Shown piece by piece: positions 39,701 through 51,700 of a DNA stretch of 64,000 nucleotides. Under the pieces are notes generated by a model. The model was not told where the DNA came from, ran no database searches, and was given only the letters and a program-made list of their open reading frames with translations. The stretch is taken from contig JAMKCH010035985.1 in the NCBI GenBank assembly GCA_023653785.1, positions 1 through 64,000 on the forward strand, given 5' to 3'. The stretch is from Ophioderma brevispina. Its lineage: Eukaryota > Echinodermata > Ophiuroidea > Amphilepidida > Ophiodermatidae. The stretch's first letter is position 1. Each line of letters starts with the position of its first letter. The translations under genes and the position numbers were made by a program.

Positions 39701-42700
39701 GCCAGTAAATTTTAATATAACATTCGACTTTTCCATACTGAGAAATGTCGGTGCATTTATTATTTGGGCGATTTATGATCAAGTAGAATTTAGCGGTTCT
39801 CGGACTTTCGCGCTCATTATATGTTCAAAGAATATAAACCGGGGCCGCTGTATAAAACATCCCTGTGTACCATTGTTACCCACCACAATCCAAATGGGAC
39901 ATTATATTGATCAAAAATGCAAATGCCCTCCTTACCCCACACCTATGCACCCCTGTTTACCATCAACACTGTGCATAACGTGTGAGGTTAATAACTTGCT
40001 TCCACCACTACCCATATAACCAAATGTCATTGATAATCGCGCTTTGCGTTCTGGTCAAGTTCACCTTTTTGTAAAAATTGTTGACGCGAGACATACATTC
40101 ATACACACATCCATACATCCAACACATCATACATCCCAACAACATATCTACGGTATAACCGAACCTTAGTGTGCGACGATTGCGCCTTCCACGCAACCTC
40201 TTTCAGTTTGATAGTCCTATCCTTCCCGCTCTCTTACGCCGGGACTACGTCAATCTATCAGTTCGGAAGTGTCACTTATTAATTCCAAATTATCGACCAA
40301 TTTTTATTTTAACAAACAAAAATTGAATTAGATCAAATTAAAATGATTCTCTTTTTGAAATGCTTATTATGTGGTTTCTTTTTTAAATTGTCATGAATTA
40401 ATGAAATATCTCAATGTATCGGAATTCTCGCGAAACCAACGCGTACAATTCTATAGATATCACCGAGGCCCGCCATCTCCTGGTCAATGAAGACTTATCA
40501 AAGAAGACAAGTTAATACTCGGCGAACAAGCGTAAACATTTCTCGTCAAGCTATATAACTTCAGGCAAGATATCCCGATCTCCCTAATCTCACAGGGTGC
40601 ATTCTATTCTCTTAGAGTTTTAATAACCATATGACCTTTCTAATGGGTAGCCAGGCATGTTGAGTCGGTATCACCTGGGCGGGGGGCAAAGAGGCATTTA
40701 TACCAGGGATACTCATACTATGACATACTCAAAAATGTATGATGGCTTCATGTAGGGTTAGATTAAGCGAGGTAGAGGGGGTTACTGCAAATGGTTGTCA
40801 AAACGTCCCAATAGGTTTCAAAAGCTTTCACCGTGCTCATTACCAAGAACAACTTCCCAATACTAGTGGCCCAACGTGAATTTGAAATACTTGTAATTTG
40901 CTCTAATTCATTTAAAATAGTCCAAAATTGATGGGGGGGGGGGTATGTAGCCAAGAACAGTTCGACCATAGCAACTGTATCCCGTTTCTTAAAATGATTT
41001 TCGCCTTTCGAAAAAACTCATATTCTGAGTTTGGCACATCTGAATCTTAAAAAGCTCCACTATTGACATCGTTATGCATGGTAACAAATATCAAACGAAG
41101 GTGGGTTCTGATCAATCGCCCAAAATTTGCCCGGAGAAGTTTTAATACCTTTTCACTAGGGATTTCCACTGACCTTACACATGGATAGCGGGCTGAGTAG
41201 CCGATTGTTGTGAAAACAACAAAAGTTGCTTTTTTGCCCTAGGAAATAATGCATACACCTGCGGTTGAACATATTCTACACAGATGTTCTATTGTTATAC
41301 AAAATCCTTTAACTTGACAAAAAAGTGAAGCCATATTGCGGAAGGGCAAAATTTGCAACTTTCCTGTGTTTCATTCGGCGAGAGTCAACGGTGCCCCAGC
41401 CTGCTCAGTGGGGGTTTCCTTTGGAAAAAAAAACGCAGCTGCTACAGAATTTCCAACTCCTAGGCATATAGAAAAGTACTTAGAATCGAAGTATAATTAC
41501 CTTTTGCCGAGTTTGGGACAGAAGAGATTATTTTCTTGGTTGGATAACCAAGGTCGGAGCAATTGGTATTAGCGGAGGTGTGAAATAATACTCTAGTGTC
41601 GGGGGAAAAGATGAATCTACAAGAGGTCAGGAGCCGAGATACAAATGGGGGTGTTTTATTTTTTTCGTACCTACTATTATCCTGCTTGAACATAATTGCG
41701 ATCCGTATTGATTTATTTTCTGGGCAGCCATGTACATTGGCATGAAAGACAAATTTCCAAACCATCTTACAAAAACAAGACGCAAATGAAAATAAGTTGG
41801 CACCCAACCCGCCCAACTTCAGCAACGATTGTCAAACAAAAAAGATGATTTTATACTTCTGCGTAAATTGTCAATCGAAAGCAAAGACACTGATAAACAA
41901 ATATTGCAATTTCAGTAGGAGATAGGAAACTAAGCATAACAGACCCCATTGGCTTATTCATATTAACAGTCGATTTGAAAGGATCAAATGTGATTATTTT
42001 GCACTCACAATATTTCATTTTAGCACTCACTCATAACAGGCTGCTCTACCAATTTGTTTTGTTCATTGTCAATGCAAACTTAACCTAATTTCATGCTTCA
42101 ATACTCCGATCAGGAGAAAAGGAAAATATAATAACATTAAGTTTGTCAAGACACGAGCGTCGTCCACCAGAAGATTCAGCGTAGTGAAGCTTAGTGAATG
42201 CGTGGTTCTTCAAATGTCATCAGGTGGTAAATGATTGCCAACACTTAATCAAGACAAGCAGAAAATTTCAAGTACCTTTCGCATCGTCAAGAGTATCCAT
42301 ATAAGACGCAGCACACAAACCTCGAGCAAGTTTAATAACCTGTGGTACTTACCCTTGACAAACCAAATTTCTGCTCAGAGTGATCTAAAGTGGAAAATCG
42401 CTCGTAAGCGTGCCATTCTAATACTAAATACGCCGTTGTAAATTGGCGACTCTTATTTGAAACGTGTTTGCGTTTTAGTTATTTATCACTTCGTAATGTG
42501 CAATGCAACCATTGTAGGGAAAGACAGTTAAGTACGGCGGCGGCAGTTTCCCTTCTTCCGTTTGCGTATAACATTATATTTTACCGGACTTTTAAATGTA
42601 CTCTACACGGATGTGGTTGCAAGTTTGGGCGAATTAAGCGTGTCATTAGCGTCCGTCTTTTAAAGTGAATGTGTTTAATTTTCAGCGGTAATGCATTCAG

Positions 42701-45700
42701 CAGTTCTGAATTAATGTGTTTTGATCCCAGCAAGATTCTTGACGTAGACTGTAAGCCTTGTTAAATGAGGTAAATTAAGCATGCATTTTACATTACATTA
42801 TCCCGCTCTTGTTTGCCTAATTTTCCGTGACAAACTTCTGAAAAATACTTCGTGGATTTTATTTAAAAAGGAATCACGAACTTTCAAAAGAATCATTTCT
42901 TTATTTTGGTCAATAACACAAATAGTTATTTTAGTGGGGAAAAAATAAAAAGGAATGTAGATAACAAAAAAGTAAAATTTTTGACATTCTTGAAAAATTG
43001 TATAATTTTCAGAATTTTTGTCATAATGCTTGAGAAAATGTACACCAAAGAGAACAAAATAACTAGAAATATCGTGAGATTTTATTGTATTTTAGAAATA
43101 GATTGAATTTGGAATTGTGATCAGCGATCGCAAAAGTCTTTTAATTAGCTATCCATGCAGTTAATATTTAATTTAAAACCCGCGACTTTAGTATATCCAA
43201 TTACGCCTGCCTTTCCAGCAGTCATTCTCATGCCGTTCTTAGGTAATAAGATTAATCGGAATGAAAAGTAGATATAATTAATTAAATGGATAGAAGGAAA
43301 GTTCCTGATTTATAACGCTTACATTTAAAGCAAAGTATTATATTTCGGAAATGAATGCACATTCCAGTATCGCTACCAAATATTAATATTCATTTTTCAT
43401 TAACTGACTAGAACCACTTGAAACTATATGAAATTCATTATTTGGAAGACTGACAGAATGTTGGCATAGATCTTGAAAATGGACACAAGAAATTAATCTC
43501 AGTAAACAGTGTATATACGAGCCTGAGCCTCTGAAGGACTTTATACGATATATATACGGAAGCTAACCCAACGGAACACAAACATTTTTACATTATCTTA
43601 GCGGGTTTTCCGTAGCAGAACAGGGGAGAAATGTCAGAAGTGATTCCATCCGGGAATCGAAACCGGGACCTCCGGCGTATACGAGGCCAGCGCTTAATTG
43701 GTCAGCAAGTGGCTAAGGTGCTGGTCTGATTTTCTCGAGGGAACACTTTTATCTATCTTCTTCTTTAATTGTGTTGCGACGGCGAAACTTTAAAAAATGT
43801 AAAGGAAAATTTCCTACAACACCTAAAACTAAAATGAGTCCAGTAGTGATACCTTTACATATTTTAAGTACTTTCAATTCATTTCATCCTTTATCCTTAC
43901 ACTTCCGTGATCGGCGTATCCATTTCCTCAAGTAATTATCTTTAGGAATGTTCTCAGACATTGATTGATGGCACTACCAACGATACTTCTGTTCTCATAA
44001 AGGATTCCAGCAAGCGCTGACTTCATCTTTAGGAACAACCAAAGGTAGTATAGGAGAATGTCCTAATGAATTTGACGATGACAAAGTCCGACTCAAATAG
44101 ATACCAGTGAGCTTGATGCATTATCATGGTGTAGGAAGATCCGATTCATATTTTTACGCCTTTTAGTAGCATAATATTCCTAGTGCTGTGTACAGTATAT
44201 ATTTGTCACTGAAGTAAACTGTGGTGTTGAATTTTTGGTCGCAACCATGAGTGCGTTAAAGAAAATGGATGTATAAAACCTACTCAAGCTGCAATGAGCT
44301 ATGGTTGGTGTTTTGCCTTCTTAGTCCAGTGATTTTATGATTTGACCTTATGATTTGACCCAAATAAAATTGCAAAAGAATAATTTAGGTGTTAATATAC
44401 TGTGGAAATTGTTCAAAAATAATATATTAAAAGTTTACCAAAATCAACTTAGTGGAACGTGTTGAAATAAGGGGGAAACGGTTGTACAGGGGTAAAAAAA
44501 ATTAGAATTATTCGAATTGGTTTTGAATGATGTACCAATTATTGGGCTTACTTCCTTAGGTTTAAAAAAGTATAGTTGTGCCATATCTATGAGTTGTAGT
44601 TTCAGTACAATAGGCACATAACAGTTCAAGGTCATCCTTGGGTAAAATTTATAGAATGGTCCGATTTTGATCGGACTGGTTGTAAATTGTTCAATTGGTC
44701 CCACTAGAATAGTACTGTAAATATGATTTTTTGTTTGAACGTTCTATATAAGAATTAGAGTGCTTCGAACAATTTGACACCATTTTTATAACGAACGGAT
44801 ATATCTGGAAATTTCCCCCATTGTGACCTTGAACCTATTTTGACTCATAACTATTGAACTACAACCTGCAGATAAGGCAACTATACCTTTTTTAATCCTG
44901 GAAAGGTGACGAACACGTTGGCATATGTTTCGACGCGTTTTGATCATTTTCATAGTGACACATGTATAAACCATCCCCATTAAAATATATGTTCCATATA
45001 TATTTTGGTAAACTTTTGATAAGTTGTTTTTAAAGGTTTCTCTCAATAAATTCTGAAGAAAATGATTCTTTTGCAATTAGTTTTGGGTTAAGGCATATTT
45101 TACTCTATTTTGACTGGCCTATCTTTGTCTACCCAAACAGGGGCACAGGCGCACGACAACCGCAATGTCCCCGTCTAACTCTGTTGGGCGGGAGAATATA
45201 ACACTCTAGGGATAAAAGCATTTGATTGAGCATTATAGAAAAAAATCGAGATCTACAAATTATATCAAAACAATGGCTTGTAAATGTGTTTCTTTTTCTT
45301 TTACTGTTGTGTATCCTTCATACAGGGAGGTTCACCAGAAAATATTCCTTAGCGTCAAAACAGGAACTTTACTACCAGATTTCCCCAGTGTAGAGAATAT
45401 CGTCCTGCCGTATAGCATCACAAAGAAAGGTATTTTCGACAGCTTTATATGAGGGGAAAATGTCACAATGATAGATAGGCATAATAACGTGGATCCATTT
45501 TGTTGTTCTACTGAGTTCTTACCGTTTGTTCTGTTTTCGACAGGTGGAGACATTAATAATGATGTATAAAACGCATTGCCAGTGCATCTTGGACACTTAA
45601 ATCAAACTCAACTTTTTGACGAGGTAAGTCAAATTTCATAATGATATTGAATATTTATGGAAATACACATATAGTTCGTTTCAGTTCGTTTCATATATTG

Positions 45701-48700
45701 ATAAATGTATACAGCTATTGACCCAAGTCATATCTTATAATCACGCAAGGGGCTCTAAGCTTCTGTGTTCACACATACATCAGATGTAAGGTGCATGTGT
45801 TGTATGTGTGCGAGTGTGTCGTACGCGTGGTATGGGGTGGGTGTGTGGGGGAGTCACCAAACATACAACACAAATGTTAAATGGGTAAATTCTTACCATT
45901 CGGTTCAAAACAAAATGTGACTTCATGGAATATTATTAGTGTGTATTTTCTAGTGGATTCTTGAGTAAAATGTGGTCGAAGTTCTGGTTGATGCCCCCGT
46001 TTTTATGATTTTACTTCAAATGTCTGAGGGCTTTACGAATTCCCGTCATTGTTTTGTGGAATCCTCGCGTCCTTTACTTTTCCACAAAAATATATACTAC
46101 AATAATATTATGGGATATATGACACAAACCATTCTCAGCAATTCAATTGTGATATGCATTGCTCTCTCAACAGCAATATGGATCTGAGCAAAACTCTCAA
46201 AATGTTTGGAAAATTGAGGGCGCTCTTAAAAAAATTTACTCTTATTGCTTTAAATGTGAGCCTTAAAATGTCATTGGCCAATTGGAATCTTTCTGCATCT
46301 AATTAATTTATAGTTATTAAAATACGTTGTATCATGAACAGTAAGGACATAATAATAATAATAATGATAATTCTGAGGTACTTTAGGGGGATTTCTGCTT
46401 GGGATGGAGTTTACTCATTGGATTAAAAGTTAAAATCTAAGCTAATCATTAGATATATTTTAAGCAAATGCAGTGGGATTAAAACAATATACATACACAT
46501 CTTTTTCATTACACATATTCATCTTTATATTTTGCTGTGTTTGTAATATAAGATGGACCATCTGACTTAAAATCAACAATGGGTTTTCATTTTCAGATAC
46601 ACAATTTTTTGCTGCATTTTTGGCAAGGTATGCCTGATCACCTGTTACCATTATTGGACAGTCCTATCGTAACTGACGTCATATGTATATGTGATTCTAT
46701 TCTGTATAAGACTGCTGTGGAAATTCTAATACCTGCAACTATGCAGGAAATGCCAGAGGGGTAAGCCTGAATCCATCTTATTGTTTCTTATTATTATTAT
46801 TATTAACTGGAATACTTGAATTCCTGAATAAAAGAACTTTGATTTGGGATTATTTGAAGGAAACAGGTTAAATGAAATAATGCAATGAAGAGTACAGATT
46901 GCCTTTCTATATGTAAAATGGTATACATGTGACATGGCAAGTGAAATAACTATTGTTGATACAGTGCACAAAATAATCCCAATACAAAATGGGACGGTAT
47001 CTGACAATGGAAATACCCCAGAACTCCCGGGCCAACTACTTCCTGCACATCTACAGTTGGATTCCCGATTCAAACGTTCCCATGACTTAGCTCTTGAAGT
47101 TTCAAACCAGTTAGTCATCAGAGAACCTTTGTTCATCATCTGTCGGCATATGGAATGCTCCTTCAGAATACACCCCGCACCCGAGGAGGCGGTCGCTATC
47201 AGCGCTAACCTATTTGGATTGTTGTTGTTATTGCCCTGATATACTTTTGACATAAAAAGTAATAAAAAACAACAACAAAAACAAACAGCGAGAGCTTATA
47301 ATTGAAGGTAGTATGACGTATTTATAAATGTTGCTATTTCACCAATTTATCCGTTTGTTTCTGCCTTGCATACAGACTTCTCACTGACATACGTAACTTT
47401 TCCAAGCGTTGGGAAGAATGGATTACGTCATCTTTGGAAAACCTTCCTGAAATTCTCAGCGATGGAAAGCTTCCGGTCGCAAGACGATTTGTGCAGGCAT
47501 TAAAGAGACAAACCTCATTTCTTCACCTCGCTCAGGTAGAGTTCCACTTTTGTAAACAATCAACGCATATATCTTTCCGATATGTTACATAAAGTAGCTT
47601 TTAAATGCTGCTGCTAACGAGATTCAATATCACAAGAACCGAATATATAGTACCCAAATTGTATCTATTGTATGAAGAGCAAAGACAATCAGTCAATACA
47701 AAACTGAAGTGCAATTACCTTATGTTAATATCAATGCATTCATTCCAAAGACCCTCGTTTTCTATTTACGTCAAGATCTATAAGAAGTAATTTTTAGCAG
47801 AGCTAAACAAAACAGAAGACCTGGTCGTAAAATGAATGGTATTTTGATTTTCGTAAAGCAATCGTGAAAATGTCTGGAACATATTAATGTTTTTACCTAA
47901 AGGATAATTGAACGATTGAGAAGAATGTAAACGATAGTTGGAACCTCTTTCGATTGATGTGAATTGATTGTATCTGGCAACTATCTTGACTATCTCGATC
48001 ACCCCCAAATGATTCGAAGTAATGAGTGCGCGGTAGAATGTAAACACCAACGCTGCTAGAACTGTTTATATTGTACCACATTTCTGAGACCTTTTTTTTT
48101 TTTTTTTTTTTTTTTTAAAACTTCAATACAATACACAATACAAACGGCATTTGATCTAGCGCCTTCTCCAAACAAGGTCAAAGCGCTTTATACCAAAAAG
48201 AGATAATTACATTTTTAGCCTAAAACCTAGTAATACAACAGGTAATTGTACAAGATGAACTCATAGAATACTATATACTACATCAACTATAGAATAAAAA
48301 AAAGAAAACAGCTGGCACAAATTAAATAATCATGTGAGCATAACAAAAAACTAATTTAAGCAAACCCGATCAACTCTTAGGAAATAGATGAAATTTTAGA
48401 GCTTTCTTAAATGTAACAATGGACTTGGAGTGGCCAACAGAGATAGGCAAAGAGTTCGAATAGGCTAGGGGGGCCGCATTGCTGAAGCCCTGTCAAACCC
48501 ACTGACCCTTTTTGTTGCGGGAACAGTGATGATCGTCTTGTCACTGCAATCGCAATTCTGTCCTGGGCCCTGCCAGGAGATACAAAGAGAGGTAATTCGG
48601 ACAATTAAGATGGCAATTGTCCGGCAATGCCCTTGTAAGTAAGAGACGCAATAAGCTTAAAGACAACGCGCTCACTAATTGGTAGCCAATGGGGCTCTTT

Positions 48701-51700
48701 AAGAGTGTTGTGGCTGGTGTCCTTCTACCAGATCTGAACACGAGCCTGGCTGCTCTATTCTTCAAAATCTGAAGTTTACTTACTCCGATCTCTGGCCGCC
48801 ATTCCATACAAAAGCGAATTGGCATAGTCCAATGCGAGATAAAATCAGTGAACGGACCAGATGATGACAACCTCAATGTGATAAAACGGCGGATCCGGTA
48901 AATACTGCGAAGGTGGAAGTTAACAGACTATGATTACCTTTACATGTATCATAGACATTGTCTGATCAAACACGACACCAAGGTTTCTAATTGGCGAGGA
49001 CTGGGGAACATCCACTGTCCTGACCCTGATGTTAATATCTTTGGCGACTTGTGTAATATGATGACATGCGATTGAAACATCCTGTCTTTTCATCATTCAA
49101 TTTGAGTTTGTTACAGCGCATCCACTCACTGATTGCATCAATACAAAGAGAGAGTCCTTTGACGCAAGTTTTGGCATCACCATCACTCTTAGGATCAATG
49201 TCAATAGAGCTGCACATCATCATCTACATGTGGTAAGCAATCTTGTGCTTCCGGATGATTGATGCGATAACAGTATGTTACATTCGGAAACAGAGAGGCC
49301 CGAACCACAAACCTGAGGAAGACCGAAAGGGAGATGATGCTTGTTTGAAATTGCATCCCCAATGCGCAGACGAAAAGAGCGTTCTTGCAGGTAAGACTCC
49401 GAATCCACTGTAAAGGCGCGTAACCCTTGAATTTTGAAAGTATCACATAACTATCGCAAAAGAATGGCATGATCAACAGTATCAAAGCTGCAGAAAGATC
49501 TAGCACAGTACAATAGCAACTGCCTTACTGTTGGATTGCCATTAAGGATATCAGTCTTAACACGCAGAAGTGCCGTTTCAGTGCAGTGTCGTTCTTTGTA
49601 AGCTAACTGAAACTTCTCATTTAAGCCATTTGAAGGCAAGATGATCCTTTATCTGGCACTCACTATTTTCTTCTCCATGAACTTTAGACACGCAGCTAAT
49701 AATTTGACACAGGGCGATAGTTTTTGAGCACCGCTTGTCTAGGGAAAGGCTTTTTGAGAATGGGTGTCACGACAGCTTCCTCTTTGTGATATAAGGCTAT
49801 TCTGTTCCTGTATTATTCATTCACCAAAATCAATCCAACAAAAATGTTACATGTGGTGTATTCCTAATCCGAAACAATCCTGGTATTGATATTCTTGTGA
49901 GATCTCGATAATGTCTCTTCAACATGTCGAACGACACGTTATTAGAGTAAACTATTATTACTACTATCGTCTCCTTTCAGACATCTCGTCCTGTTCTTTT
50001 TGATCGGCAACTGGTAGATCAGATGATAAATCTGACATAGAGAAAGTGGATTTGTCCAATCGGATCACAAGCTCTGCTAACAACGGCTGCAGATGAGTCA
50101 GACATGGAACTCATGCAGAATGTTAGTTGTAAAATGTCCAAATGTTGCATACATATAATGTATTTCACATTAGAACAATCATGAAGACTATCTTTGTATT
50201 ACTGTTTATTTTGATATAAATTAATATACCTATATACGTTGCGAAAACGCAGTGCACTTGCAATGTGTTCCGAACATGTAGAAGTTTTTAAGTCCGCCGA
50301 ACCCACATTCCCCTGCAATGGTAGAATATGGCACTCGATTCGCAACATAGTTTTCACACTTTATTCGCGTTGTCGTCTATGGAGCCCGGACTTGGCTCCC
50401 AGCGACTATATCTCCTTTTACAACCGCAACCTTTCTAAACAAAACCCCCCCCGTAAAAACCCACAGCCAGGGAAGTGTAGCGGTCCATTGCTCACCTTTC
50501 ACCAATGCCGGTCCCGGGTTCGATTCCTTGTACGTTTACACTTTAGGCGCTCCAGAGCAGCGCCTGAGAATTTCGGTGGGTATGTTCAGTGTCCCCCCAC
50601 CGCTTTATAAGAAATAAAATATCTTATAGGGTCACGCCTGGCAGCAAAGTTGCTCTGCGTGGGGAAAGATTGGAATAATTGTTCCTCCAAGATTACTATC
50701 AAAAAAGTATCACAAATTTGTAGTTGTCAGGCAAAGAGCTGGGCTAACTTGACAGAAATGATGCAAATATTTTACATTACGTTCCATCATTGACGCTGAG
50801 GGCTTACTCTAAGCCCGTTAATTTAAAGAAATGAATACAGCATTATGCAATTATTCCTGTTTTCCTATCATTTTTAGTTTTGAATGAATTCAAGACTACT
50901 TAAAAGCAAGCCAACAGTAGAGCCTTCACTGAATGGTTGGATCAAGTGGTGGAAACGAAAGTTATTAAGGTTAGTATTTTATGAGGTATCTAGTTGGTTA
51001 ATTTGTTGATGGCGATTGATTGTCAGACATAACATCGGAAGCGTTTTGAGTAGTTTTAATACTTTGGTAAGTGGCAGATTGAATAAATCGTTATTAGTTA
51101 CAATTAAAGCAATTTAGCACATTTTTTGAAGAGCGCCCCCAATTTTCAAATTTGTATTTTTGCACGGCTATTGTCCTAGAAAACTACACCTGCGAACGAT
51201 AATGCTCAAAAATGCGTATTTATCATAAAAATGACGATTTTTGTAATTAGAATTGGGATCCTAGATTGGCCTTAACGGCAGAGCTGGAAATGCTAAGTTT
51301 ATGTCCGCTCCGTCCATGATGACATAGTGGCCACCTCAAGAAAATGCCTCTAACTTGACTTCCCTTAACCAATAAAACAACTAATAGATGAGCGTAGTAC
51401 GTACATGGCGCTATTTCCCGGCTATTTCATATTGGAAGGCCGTTTCCTGCAGCCGTTGAATTAATTATCGGGATCCCGATAATTAATATTCAAGTTACAA
51501 ATTCCTTCTTTTGCGACCATAGACATTTTTAGAGCTTAACCATTCACAGGTAATCGTTTTAACTACCAGTTCCAATGCAACCGTGTAAAAATCTCAATTT
51601 TTTTGAAAAATTGGGGGCGCTCATTAAAAATATGTGCTAATAGTGCTTTAATTAAATTTCGATTTGTTAGTATCAGTCTTCCAAATGTTTGTCCATCCTG

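Noticed and set aside
39648..40019. 123-codon plus-strand open frame in the long intron
   Set aside because: No recognisable family, no splice or start support, and low-complexity Pro-rich end.
46726..47253. 175-codon minus-strand open frame
   Set aside because: It runs antisense over a certain RFX6 exon and into intron, has no recognisable domain and is low-complexity at its start (Asn run from a TTG/TTA repeat).
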